From positions 1 through 33,537 of the IMG/VR virus record IMGVR_UViG_3300034082_001922: 33,537 nt of DNA; one strand, 5' to 3'. Position 1 is the stretch's first letter; each line of letters opens with the position of its first letter. Both the position numbers and the translations under genes were made by a program. Below are positions 23,302 to 30,443 of this stretch, one piece after another. Below the pieces are notes generated by a model. That model had not been told where the DNA came from, did not search any database, and saw only the letters and a program-made list of their open reading frames with translations. Source of the DNA: a virus.

Positions 23302-23484
23302 ATGGGTGAGTTCTTAACGGGTGCTAAAGTTACTAAAATTGCAACTTTGTATCGGGTAGAATACAAGAACCAAATTGTTGCTGAATTTGCAATTAAAGAT
23401 TTAGCACTGATTTTTGCCCTTGATCGTGCCCAACTTGAATCAAGTTTGCAAACAAGCAACATTTTTCTGCTCCGAGCAGCCTAA
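23302..23484 (+). CDS. Small phage protein (60 aa)
   Basis: Opens MGEFLTGAKVTKIATLYRVEY and ends FLLRAA. Strand-rich N-terminus, then a helix 'FAIKDLALIFALDRAQLESSL'. AAGGGG precedes the ATG by 7 bases and the cassette promoter (copy 1) lies 30 bases upstream, so this is a monocistronic, probably early gene. The function is not recognised. Confidence 0.65.
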   Translation: MGEFLTGAKVTKIATLYRVEYKNQIVAEFAIKDLALIFALDRAQLESSLQTSNIFLLRAA

Positions 23485-23490
23485 AAACGG

Positions 23491-23519
23491 TAGACCAAAA
23501 ATCACCCATTTGCTATAAT
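23491..23519 (+). promoter_or_regulatory. Repeated promoter cassette, copy 2
   Basis: TAGACC (23491-23496), 17-base spacer ending TGC, TATAAT (23514-23519). Leader to AAGG is identical to copy 1. Confidence 0.7.
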
Positions 23520-23549
23520 GTTTGTATAGTAACTAACAAGGATTAACAA

Positions 23550-23735
23550 ATGAGCAACTATCACAATTTAATGGCCGAAGTTGACTACATTTGCAAGGGC
23601 TACTCCAGCTACGGCACCCTGGATGCAATCATGTTCATCAAAGAATGTGAAGAACTGTACCCCAGTGAAGTGCGCCGCGAACTGAAAGAATTCCTGCACC
23701 ACGGTGCCAAAATGTTTGCTCCGGTTGACCAATAA
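23550..23735 (+). CDS. Small phage protein (61 aa)
   Basis: Opens MSNYHNLMAEVDYICKGYSS and has an acidic helical middle (IKECEELYPSEVRRELKEFL). AAGG 5-8 bases before the ATG and cassette promoter copy 2 support this start. The last codons (PVDQ) carry the TTGACC -35 box of the next promoter, so coding and control sequence are shared. The function is unknown. Confidence 0.7.
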   Translation: MSNYHNLMAEVDYICKGYSSYGTLDAIMFIKECEELYPSEVRRELKEFLHHGAKMFAPVDQ

Positions 23736-23753
23736 TCACCATCGTGCTATAAT
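23725..23753 (+). promoter_or_regulatory. Repeated promoter cassette, copy 3
   Basis: TTGACC (23725-23730), 17-base spacer ending TGC, TATAAT (23748-23753). The -35 lies in the last codons of the 61-aa gene. The leader GTATAGTAATTAACAAGGAG differs from copies 1 and 2 by single bases. Confidence 0.8.
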
Positions 23754-23783
23754 AGCTGTATAGTAATTAACAAGGAGAAAATC

Positions 23784-23858
23784 GTGGGCTATTGGATCTA
23801 TGTTGAAGACGAAGAGGATTATGTTTATATTCCATCTGCAGAGGAGTTAGCACAATGA
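23784..23858 (+). CDS. 24-aa acidic microprotein
   Basis: GTG start with AAGGAG 7 bases before it, directly behind cassette promoter copy 3. Product is VGYWIYVEDEEDYVYIPS followed by AEELAQ, aromatic and acidic. Its stop overlaps the next ATG (ATGA), so it is translationally coupled to the 103-aa gene. It could be a true microprotein or a leader peptide that sets the next gene's translation; the conserved-looking composition and good SD favour real translation. Confidence 0.6.
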   Translation: MGYWIYVEDEEDYVYIPSAEELAQ

Positions 23859-24166
23859 AATTATTAATCACCACTCAAGTTTACGAAAACTACGGCGCCC
23901 ATGACTGGGACGGTGCAGGCGAGTGCCCTGAGTACTGGAAGGCCAAGGGCGGCAACGACTATGTGGTCAAGAATTTTAAAGGCAAAGATGTAACCATGGC
24001 TATTATGGCTTTGCGTGAAAAGATTGAACAAGACAGTTCGTACTACCGTGAGTACATTGTTGACTGGAATATTGTAGCCGATGACTATCTTACTGAGTTT
24101 GAGCGGGATCAACTGGACTACGAAGGTTCAATCCGCTTTCCAGCACAAGAGTTAGAATTTGCATAA
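23855..24166 (+). CDS. Conserved phage protein of unknown function (103 aa)
   Basis: Opens MKLLITTQVYENYGAHDWDG and continues GECPEYWKAKGG, a sequence pattern I know from uncharacterised proteins of large aquatic phages. The N-terminal beta strand, invariant-looking WDG and CPEYWK suggest a compact alpha/beta fold. GAGGAG lies ahead of the ATG inside the microprotein. Acidic overall. No catalytic motif is recognised. Confidence 0.7.
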   Translation: MKLLITTQVYENYGAHDWDGAGECPEYWKAKGGNDYVVKNFKGKDVTMAIMALREKIEQDSSYYREYIVDWNIVADDYLTEFERDQLDYEGSIRFPAQELEFA

Positions 24167-24169
24167 CGG

Positions 24170-24198
24170 TTGACCAATAATCTCTATTTTGCTATAAT
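24170..24198 (+). promoter_or_regulatory. Repeated promoter cassette, copy 4
   Basis: TTGACC (24170-24175), 17-base spacer ending TGC, TATAAT (24193-24198). The leader is more diverged and longer, ending AACAAGGAG before the ATPase ATG at 24250. Confidence 0.8.
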
Positions 24199-24249
24199 AC
24201 TTGAATAATAATAACAAAGAAACTTACATCGTTAAACAAGGAGCCGTAT

Positions 24250-25278
24250 ATGAGTACTTCATTTATTCGCATCAAATCTGGTGCATATCGTACCACAGAC
24301 GTTTCTGGCAAAGTGTTCCAATTGGTTGAGCAAATTAAATGTACCGCCAAAGGTAACTATGTCACTGTCAAGAACGGCGAGCAGTTCCCAGGATTCCCAG
24401 ATGACATCCGCATCAAGGTCAACGGCATTACTGACTACGAGTTTGTGGCAGAAGGCGATGCAGCAGTGTCTGCGGTGATCGCACAGGCTGCAGTTGCAGT
24501 CCAAACAGATGACGAACGCATGGCAGAGATCGCTGAACGTTTTGAAATGTTGACTGAAATGACCAAGGCTGCCACCAACGGCGACATCCGTGCCATGATT
24601 GTGTCGGGTCCTCCGGGTGTGGGCAAGAGTTATGGCGTTGAGCGTGAAATTGAGAAGGCTTGTTTGTTTGATCAGATTGCAGGCAAGCGTCTACGTGCCG
24701 AGGTAGTCAAAGGTAGTGCCACTGCATTGGGCCTGTACATGGCATTATACAAATATTCAGACAGCAATTGTGTTCTGGTGTTTGATGACTGTGACACCAT
24801 CTTGTTTGACGATGTATCGTTGAACTTGTTGAAAGGTGCCCTAGACTCAGGCAAGAGCCGTAAAATTTCGTGGTTGAGTGAAAGTCGTGCGCTCAAAGAC
24901 GAAGGCATTCCCAACAGCTTCAGTTTCAAGGGTAGTGTGATCTTTATTACCAACCTCAAATTTGATCAGATGAAAAGCCAAAAGATCAAAGATCACTTGG
25001 ATGCACTGCAAAGCCGCTGTCACTATCTTGATTTAACTCTGGATACCATGCGTGACAAACTGTTGCGTATCAAACAAATTGCTGCCAGCGGCGACCTGTT
25101 TGCAGACATGGATATTACAGAAATTGGGCAAGACGAGATCATTGCGTTCATGGACAAGAACAAGAATGCATTGCGCGAGATGAGCCTGCGCATGGCAATC
25201 AAGATTGCACAACTGTACAAGAGCTTTCCTGGCACGTGGGAGAAAATGGCTCGTACCACTTGCATGCGAGCAGCATAA
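24250..25278 (+). CDS. AAA-type ATPase
   Basis: 342 aa. Residues 1-110 are a lead domain of unknown fold. The ATPase core has Walker A 'GPPGVGKS' (120-127), Walker B 'CVLVFDDCD' (about 174-182), and sensor 1 Asn in 'VIFITNLKFD'. C-terminal 'LREMSLRMAIKIAQLYKS' fits the helical lid with a sensor-2 arginine. It resembles single-AAA proteins of large phages. Being between small early genes and the UvsW block, it may act in replication or host takeover; the target is unknown. SD AAGGAG, own promoter, and a strong terminator after it make it the end of a transcription unit. Confidence 0.8.
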   Translation: MSTSFIRIKSGAYRTTDVSGKVFQLVEQIKCTAKGNYVTVKNGEQFPGFPDDIRIKVNGITDYEFVAEGDAAVSAVIAQAAVAVQTDDERMAEIAERFEMLTEMTKAATNGDIRAMIVSGPPGVGKSYGVEREIEKACLFDQIAGKRLRAEVVKGSATALGLYMALYKYSDSNCVLVFDDCDTILFDDVSLNLLKGALDSGKSRKISWLSESRALKDEGIPNSFSFKGSVIFITNLKFDQMKSQKIKDHLDALQSRCHYLDLTLDTMRDKLLRIKQIAASGDLFADMDITEIGQDEIIAFMDKNKNALREMSLRMAIKIAQLYKSFPGTWEKMARTTCMRAA

Positions 25279-25322
25279 GTTTAGAACCGGAAGTTTTTGT
25301 TAGCTCCTTTTACTATTGGTTC

Positions 25323-25351
25323 AAAAAGCTCACTTAGGTGAGCTTTTTTTT
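25323..25351 (+). terminator. Strong intrinsic terminator
   Basis: AAAAAGCTCAC (25323-25333), loop TTAG, GTGAGCTTTTT (25338-25348) with the T run continuing to 25351. An 11-bp stem followed by eight T residues. It ends the ATPase transcript. Confidence 0.92.
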
Positions 25352-25378
25352 GACTTTGCATTCAACATGTGCTATAAT
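25350..25378 (+). promoter_or_regulatory. Consensus sigma70 promoter fused to the terminator, leaderless
   Basis: TTGACT (25350-25355) starts in the terminator's T run; 17-base spacer; TGC plus TATAAT (25373-25378). Only six bases separate the -10 from the ATG at 25385, so the start codon should be at +1. Confidence 0.85.
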
Positions 25379-25384
25379 TACTTT

Positions 25385-26548
25385 ATGCTAAAAAAATTCC
25401 CCTACGTAGAAGATTACATAGAAGTTATCAATGGTGATCGTGATTTGGTTACTGGAAAACTTTTTGGCATCTTTGAAAATACCCCACCTATAATCAGTCT
25501 GGCCCGGTACGATGTTGCTATTGTGCATAGCATGAGTGTGGCCAGTATGGATGGCCGTGCGCTGACTGACAAGCAAGCAGCACTGGCATGCAAATTGGTG
25601 CTCAAGTATCGCAAGCAGCTGGCCAACTTTGGTATTGATACCAGCCCAGTAGAAAATCCGCAGTATCGTATGAGCATAAGGATAATTGATCGCACTCGAC
25701 GAGTGTATGTGGACGGCGATTCTATTGCTTTAAGGTTTCCGTATGATGTAAAAATGATTGACAGTATAAGAGAACTGGCAAAAATTAGCCAAGGCACCTG
25801 GCAATTTGACAACAGTGCTGATAAAGTTTGGCGACTGGGCATGACCGAAACCAATGTGATTGCTGCAAATGGATTTGCTAGAAACAACGACTTTGAAATA
25901 GATCCCAAGTTTGAAGAACTGGTACAATTGATTTTGGCCTGTGAATCAGACCCTTACGAAATTAAACTGGTGGCCACACACTGTGGGTACAGCATTACCA
26001 ATGCTGCCAATACCTTGGTGGACTACATCAACAACTGGTGCGGATTTCACTCCAGCAATGTTGATTCATTGGTTGATATGTCTGCAGAACTTGGTTACAC
26101 TGTTGACACAACAATTGAACAACAATTGATAGACAAGTATTCGCCGCGAGTGTTCAATTTAATGACAGCTCAAGAAACTAGATTTGCTCCAACTCCGGAC
26201 GCAACAGTGTTTGAAGATATCATTGCCTACGCCAACATTGCCGGCCGTTGGCCCATATATGTGTACGAACCTGACATGAGTGATAGATTGTACGAAAAAT
26301 TTGTTCTTAAGTATTTCAATCCCGAGCAGGTGCATCGGGTCGGCAATGACAAAAAAGAACCTGTTAACGACGGCAACAAAATTGTGTTTTTTAACAAGTT
26401 CAAATCTGATTGGACGCAACCTATTCCTTTGTTATTGAGCTCGGTGGGCATGATGCACGGTGGCGAAAAGAACATGCTGTTACAACGTGCCAAAAAGGTT
26501 GTTTATTTTGCTGCAGATGTATATAATAATCAACAACGAAGAGCATAA
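25385..26548 (+). CDS. HARP-like domain protein, putative UvsW partner
   Basis: 387 aa from the ATG at 25385. An upstream frame back to 25316 is rejected because it reads through the terminator and promoter. 'LTDKQAALACKLVLKYRKQLA' (about 62-82) is a helical motif; 'IALRFPYDVKMIDSIREL' followed by 'WQFDNSADKVWRLGMTETNV' looks like the HARP-type domain of fork-remodelling helicases. The C-terminal half has a RecA-like feel ('PIYVYEPDMSD', 'VVYFAADVY') but no Walker motifs. It directly precedes uvsW by two bases, so it may give DNA-fork recognition to that motor. This role is inference; the domain match is by eye. Confidence 0.6.
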   Translation: MLKKFPYVEDYIEVINGDRDLVTGKLFGIFENTPPIISLARYDVAIVHSMSVASMDGRALTDKQAALACKLVLKYRKQLANFGIDTSPVENPQYRMSIRIIDRTRRVYVDGDSIALRFPYDVKMIDSIRELAKISQGTWQFDNSADKVWRLGMTETNVIAANGFARNNDFEIDPKFEELVQLILACESDPYEIKLVATHCGYSITNAANTLVDYINNWCGFHSSNVDSLVDMSAELGYTVDTTIEQQLIDKYSPRVFNLMTAQETRFAPTPDATVFEDIIAYANIAGRWPIYVYEPDMSDRLYEKFVLKYFNPEQVHRVGNDKKEPVNDGNKIVFFNKFKSDWTQPIPLLLSSVGMMHGGEKNMLLQRAKKVVYFAADVYNNQQRRA

Positions 26549-26550
26549 CA

Positions 26551-28035
26551 GTGCAAGCCAAAATAATCATTTCCGACGAAGTCAATGTAAAAATAGAAGG
26601 TCTAGACCTGACTACCCGCAAGAACCTGGTCAACAAATTTAAATTTGAGATTCCAGGCGCTAGATACCAGCCCAGTGTACGATTGGGTCGATGGGACGGC
26701 AAGGTCAGCTTCTTTCAGCTGGGTGGCAGCACATATATCAACCTTCTGCCAGAGATTCTTCCTTATCTTGATGATCACGGTTACGACTGCCAGTTAGTAG
26801 ATACCAGACAGTATCGTACCACTTTTGAGTTCACGGCAGTCAACGAGCAAAGCTACAGTCATATTGCATGGCCCCCGGGTCATGTCAAAGCCGGTGAACC
26901 CATGGAACTCAGAGACTATCAGCCTGAAATTATCAACAGATTCTTTGCCAATCCACAGTGTGTACAAGAAATTGCAACCGGCGCCGGCAAAACAGTTATT
27001 ACTGCAGCATTGAGCGATGCAGTCAGTGCATACGGTAGAAGCATTGTGATTGTACCCAACAAAAGCCTAGTTACACAAACAGAACAAGATTATGTGAACA
27101 TGCAGCTGGATGTGGGTGTTTATTTTGGCGATCGCAAAGAGTTTGGTCGTACTCATACCATCTGTACCTGGCAGAGTCTGAATATCCTGTTAAAAAATAC
27201 CAAGAACGCAGAAGCGGAGATCACCATTCAAGAGTTTCTTGAAGGGGTAGTGTGTGTTATCGTGGATGAGGTACACATGGCCAAAGCAGATGCATTAAAG
27301 ACTCTGCTGACTGGCGTGATGGCGCATATTCCAATTCGTTGGGGCTTGACTGGTACTATACCCAAAGAGCCGTCTGAATACATGAGTATATTTTGCAGCC
27401 TTGGAGATACTGTGGGTAAACTAAGTGCCAGTGAACTGCAAGATGCCGGCCATTTGGCCAACTGTCATGTGAACATTGTGCAATTGGTGGACCATGCTGA
27501 TTACAAAGATTATCAAAGCGAGCTTAAATACTTGACTACCAATGCAGAACGCATTGCTCACATTGCTGGGCTGGTTGATGCCATCAAAGATGGTGGTAAT
27601 ACCTTGATCCTGATTGACAGGATTGAAACAGGCAAGATGCTGCAGGTGGAACTGAGCACACTGTTCAGTTTATTAAAGGACAAACCCGATGTGGTTTTTG
27701 TATCAGGATCAACCAAGGCCAAAGATCGCAAAGATGAATACGACGAAATTGCCACCAGCACCAACAAAATTATTATTGCCACTTACGGCGTTGCGGCTGT
27801 TGGTATTAATATTCCCCGTATTTTTAATCTTGTGCTGCTTGAGCCTGGCAAGAGTTTTGTTAGGGTCATACAAAGTATCGGGCGTGGCATTCGCAAAGCG
27901 GAGGACAAAGACCATGTGCAAATCTGGGACATAACCAGTACATGCAAGTTTGCGAAACGACACTTGACCAAACGCAAACAGTTTTATCGAGAGGCCAACT
28001 ATCCTTTTACTATAGAGAAAGTGGAATGGAAATGA
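26551..28035 (+). CDS. uvsW: UvsW-type DNA helicase (superfamily 2)
   Basis: 494 aa, close to T4 UvsW (about 500). GTG start. The N-terminal domain (1-110) holds 'RLGRWDGKVSFF', the usual UvsW substrate-binding motif. Motor: Q-motif-like 'ELRDYQ' (119-124), Walker A 'ATGAGKT' (142-148), DEVH box (239-242), motif III 'LTGTI', and motif VI 'QSIGRGIRK' (441-449). T4 UvsW remodels replication forks, unwinds R-loops and D-loops and promotes recombination-dependent replication. All catalytic residues are in place. Overlaps the next gene by ATGA. Confidence 0.93.
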   Translation: MQAKIIISDEVNVKIEGLDLTTRKNLVNKFKFEIPGARYQPSVRLGRWDGKVSFFQLGGSTYINLLPEILPYLDDHGYDCQLVDTRQYRTTFEFTAVNEQSYSHIAWPPGHVKAGEPMELRDYQPEIINRFFANPQCVQEIATGAGKTVITAALSDAVSAYGRSIVIVPNKSLVTQTEQDYVNMQLDVGVYFGDRKEFGRTHTICTWQSLNILLKNTKNAEAEITIQEFLEGVVCVIVDEVHMAKADALKTLLTGVMAHIPIRWGLTGTIPKEPSEYMSIFCSLGDTVGKLSASELQDAGHLANCHVNIVQLVDHADYKDYQSELKYLTTNAERIAHIAGLVDAIKDGGNTLILIDRIETGKMLQVELSTLFSLLKDKPDVVFVSGSTKAKDRKDEYDEIATSTNKIIIATYGVAAVGINIPRIFNLVLLEPGKSFVRVIQSIGRGIRKAEDKDHVQIWDITSTCKFAKRHLTKRKQFYREANYPFTIEKVEWK

Positions 28036-28223
28036 GTTTTAAAATAATAGACAGAGGCAACGGCATTACCTGGGTGCAAGTTGACCAAGACATATGTCAA
28101 TTGGCTGTTTGGTGTCAACAAACAGGATGCGGCAAGCAAGTAAACTGGAAACATTTGAGTTTTAAAAATCAGGCCGAACTCACAATGTTTTTATTAAAAT
28201 GGCAGGATTTACACAATGAGTAA
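28032..28223 (+). CDS. Small phage protein (63 aa)
   Basis: Start set at the ATGA overlap with uvsW (a second ATG at 28026 is possible). Opens MSFKIIDRGNGITWVQVDQD; strand-rich with 'CQQTGCGKQVNWKHLSF', and an aromatic helix at the end (FLLKWQDLHNE). Two cysteines close together might bind metal with another protein. The function is not recognised. Its stop overlaps the next ATG region by 8 bases. Confidence 0.6.
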   Translation: MSFKIIDRGNGITWVQVDQDICQLAVWCQQTGCGKQVNWKHLSFKNQAELTMFLLKWQDLHNE

Positions 28224-29001
28224 CAGTCAAGTTACTGGTTTAACTGTAACGTGCAAACAAGACTTTTATTTAATTCCTAGGTTATTGGAATCAATTGAAA
28301 AATATAGTGTAACAAAATTTTATCATTACATTATTTTAAATGATGATATAAATTATTTAGAGCGATTGCAAAAAATAGTTTCATATTACCCCTTGGTTAA
28401 AATCTATCACTGGGAAGAAATTCCAAGAATGGTAGCTCCACTGAGAATTGACAACAGATTTGGACCAAGGCATAACTACGACGGCTGGGTAAGTCAAATA
28501 ATGTTAACACTAGCCTGCGCCAATCTTATACCAACTGATTACTATCTACATTTGTGCAGTAAAGATTATTTTATAGAATCTTATGATATCTTGGCAATGA
28601 TCAAAGATAACAGAGCGATGTCCAGATTTGACAAATTTAAAAATAACGTTCCAGATTTTGACGACGATGTAAGCTACTTGTTTTATTGGATAAATGCATA
28701 TAAATTTTTTGATTTAAACCCATGGGATTATATAGACCGCACCCTGCGGCCAGAAACACCTGCTATTTTAATTACAAAACTTGTAAATGACATGCTAGAA
28801 TACTTAGACAAAACAGATGTAAGTATTTTAGACCTAGTAGGTTATAATTTAACGCAGAGCTATAGACCAGACCCGGGCACAGGTAAAACAATAGAATACT
28901 ATCTTTATAGCGCCTGGCTAGCAAAAACTAATAATCTTGATCTATTATCAGACACCTGGTCTGATGATAGACCAGACAAATATATAGTCTACGGTAGATA
29001 A
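28216..29001 (+). CDS. GT-A-like glycosyltransferase, AT-rich insert
   Basis: 261 aa. 'TGLTVTCKQDFYLIPRLLESIEKY' followed by 'HYIILNDDINYLERL' is the first part of a GT-A fold. 'YYLHLCSKDYF' takes the position of the DxD loop, and 'YDGWVSQIMLTLACANLI' matches the helix before it. No canonical DxD is present, so activity is uncertain. The gene is clearly more AT-rich than uvsW and the genes after it and lies within a replication block, which suggests a recent insertion. It is followed by the only sizeable non-coding gap in this block. Confidence 0.6.
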   Translation: MSNSQVTGLTVTCKQDFYLIPRLLESIEKYSVTKFYHYIILNDDINYLERLQKIVSYYPLVKIYHWEEIPRMVAPLRIDNRFGPRHNYDGWVSQIMLTLACANLIPTDYYLHLCSKDYFIESYDILAMIKDNRAMSRFDKFKNNVPDFDDDVSYLFYWINAYKFFDLNPWDYIDRTLRPETPAILITKLVNDMLEYLDKTDVSILDLVGYNLTQSYRPDPGTGKTIEYYLYSAWLAKTNNLDLLSDTWSDDRPDKYIVYGR

Positions 29002-29216
29002 TTTTAAAAAGAAGAACTATATGTACTAGATTTGTTGGCATACATTGATAAGCAAGGATGTACAATATTTAATTATATAAATCTATACCTGATAGCACCC
29101 ACATGCAATGAAGCTTATTTATATGGCGCCTGACTGCGAATTAACAGACACTACATATGTGACAAACTTTAACGGCATAGTAACAGAAGTAAGATGAAAC
29201 AAACAAGAAAGTTAAA
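29002..29216 (+). other. 215-base gap with no confident gene; possible relic and weak promoter
   Basis: The gap holds two open stretches without good starts: codons from about 29009 to 29132, reading like EELYVLDLLAYIDKQGC, and a 29-codon frame from ATG 29108 to TGA 29197. Neither has an SD. TTGATA (29045-29050), 17 bases, TTTAAT (29068-29073) could be a weak promoter for the next gene. The AT-rich base composition continues that of the upstream GT-like gene, so this may be a decayed end of the same insertion. Confidence 0.35.
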
Positions 29217-29720
29217 ATGAGAATCCTAACGCTAGAAAACACAGCCTACGAGCTAAACGATATACCTGATGAAGTAGAAGATTTGCGTTTTGCTGTGTTG
29301 GATAATAGCGATCCTAGAACTCCAGATTATTTTTACATTCCGTTAATCTTTTTAGAAAGTTTCAACAGTCCGGCACTGGTGTTGAAGATTGGCAACAACC
29401 AGATCAAGATGCCGGTGGACTGGCATGTGTTGATTGGCGAACCTGATCTAGGCGATCTAGAAGTTGTGCCGCTAACCAGCATTAACGACAGAGGTTTCAG
29501 TGTGTTTTGTTTTAATCCTCTCAGCAGTTTCAGGCCCGAGTTTGCCACCATTGAAATTGTGGATATCTATCAAGACGTCAAATGGTATTTCCCCAAACTC
29601 AAGCCCGGGCAACTGTTGGCAATACCATTAGAAACCGGAACTGAAAAACCTCTGTGTGCGTATTTCGTCAAAGACATATCAAGACAAAGTGAGATAGTAG
29701 ATTATGGAAAATGTTGGTAA
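29217..29720 (+). CDS. Conserved large-phage protein of unknown function (167 aa)
   Basis: Opens MRILTLENTAYELNDIPDEV and contains 'LRFAVLDNSDPRTPDY', 'MPVDWHVLIGEPDLGDLEVVPLTS' and 'NDRGFSVFCFNPLSSF'. I associate this pattern with conserved hypothetical proteins of large aquatic phages; no function is known to me. The strand-rich composition suggests a beta fold. First of five genes that overlap or nearly touch one another through the gp62-like and DnaE-like genes, so a replication-related role is likely from context. Confidence 0.7.
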   Translation: MRILTLENTAYELNDIPDEVEDLRFAVLDNSDPRTPDYFYIPLIFLESFNSPALVLKIGNNQIKMPVDWHVLIGEPDLGDLEVVPLTSINDRGFSVFCFNPLSSFRPEFATIEIVDIYQDVKWYFPKLKPGQLLAIPLETGTEKPLCAYFVKDISRQSEIVDYGKCW

Positions 29721-29982
29721 ATTAGAACCCGGAGCAACTTACATTTATGAAAAGGCCGATGGGGTAACTTATGCAAGAAAGCTGGGTGATCCTCCAGACA
29801 CCAGATTTGAAGTAGGTAGAGACGCTTCAAGTACACGAGAACAAATTCTCCAAGACCAATTATGGCACGACATTCGACAAGCAGCCAGGTATAATCCTGG
29901 CTTGCAAGATGCACTGGATCGTGTTATAGTTATATACCAACTAGGTCGACAACATGAATCAGTACAACACCATCCAGTATGA
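29704..29982 (+). CDS. Conserved phage protein of unknown function (92 aa)
   Basis: Opens MENVGKLEPGATYIYEKADGV, then 'TYARKLGDPPDTRFEVG', and a helical second half ending in a Q/H-rich tail. 'LEPGATYIYE.ADGVTYAR' is a pattern I know from T4-like phages of aquatic bacteria. Starts 17 bases inside the previous gene, and its end overlaps the gp62-like gene by ATGA. The function is unknown. Confidence 0.7.
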   Translation: MENVGKLEPGATYIYEKADGVTYARKLGDPPDTRFEVGRDASSTREQILQDQLWHDIRQAARYNPGLQDALDRVIVIYQLGRQHESVQHHPV

Positions 29983-30443
29983 GCGATAAACTAAACATCA
30001 GCAATGAACTACAACAGCTTGATACCAAGAATCGGCAGTTTTATCGTGAGCTTACTGACGAAGAGCGCAAAAAATTCAGCACGTTCTTGATGATACGCTG
30101 GAGCAGCAGTGTACAAGGCAGCGCAGACCTGCAGGCTTATTACCTGCTGAGTTGCAACGAAAACTTAAACAAGCATTTCTTCGATCTCAGCCGCCACCCA
30201 GAACTGCAATGGTTATCGGCTACCACAGTGAGTCCAGGAATGGGCACGTTCAGACACGACTGGATCAAGCAAAAGAAACGTGATGGCAACAACAGCAAGG
30301 CAGTGAAGTTTCTTAGACAAATTTATCCTGCGTACAAACAAGATGAACTTGAGTTGTTGGCACAGATAAACAGCACAGCAGAACTAAAACAACTGGCTCG
30401 GGAGCATGGGTGGGATGACAAGCGAATCAAAGCCGAGCTATAA
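29979..30443 (+). CDS. Clamp-loader small subunit-like protein (gp62 type)
   Basis: 154 aa, all helical. 'FSTFLMIRWSSSVQGSADLQAYYLL' and 'LNKHFFDLSRHPELQWLSATTVSPG' resemble the phage clamp-loader A (gp62) family, as does the position of the gene in the replication block. In T4, gp62 is the one non-ATPase subunit of the loader that opens the gp45 clamp. The ATPase partner gp44 is not in the window. The C-terminal 'ELKQLAREHGWDDKRIKAEL' is a typical small DNA-binding-like helix. The match is by eye and may be wrong. Confidence 0.5.
   Translation: MSDKLNISNELQQLDTKNRQFYRELTDEERKKFSTFLMIRWSSSVQGSADLQAYYLLSCNENLNKHFFDLSRHPELQWLSATTVSPGMGTFRHDWIKQKKRDGNNSKAVKFLRQIYPAYKQDELELLAQINSTAELKQLAREHGWDDKRIKAEL

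Larger units (their letters stand above)
23261..23541 (+). repeat. 33-bp direct repeat of promoter and leader (two copies)
   Basis: 23261-23293 and 23509-23541 are identical over 33 bases, from TTTGC before the -10 to the AAGG ribosome binding site. Divergent third and fourth copies cover 23745-23776 and 24190-24220. Each precedes a small gene. Confidence 0.85.

Noticed and set aside
23261-24220. CRISPR-like array
   Set aside because: The repeats are promoter-leader cassettes separated by coding genes of unequal length, not uniform spacers.
25316-25384. Upstream start for the HARP-like gene
   Set aside because: It would translate the terminator and promoter, and the transcript is expected to start at 25385.
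25414-25908. 164-aa minus-strand open frame
   Set aside because: It is antisense to the HARP-like gene; serine/leucine-rich shadow with no promoter or SD.
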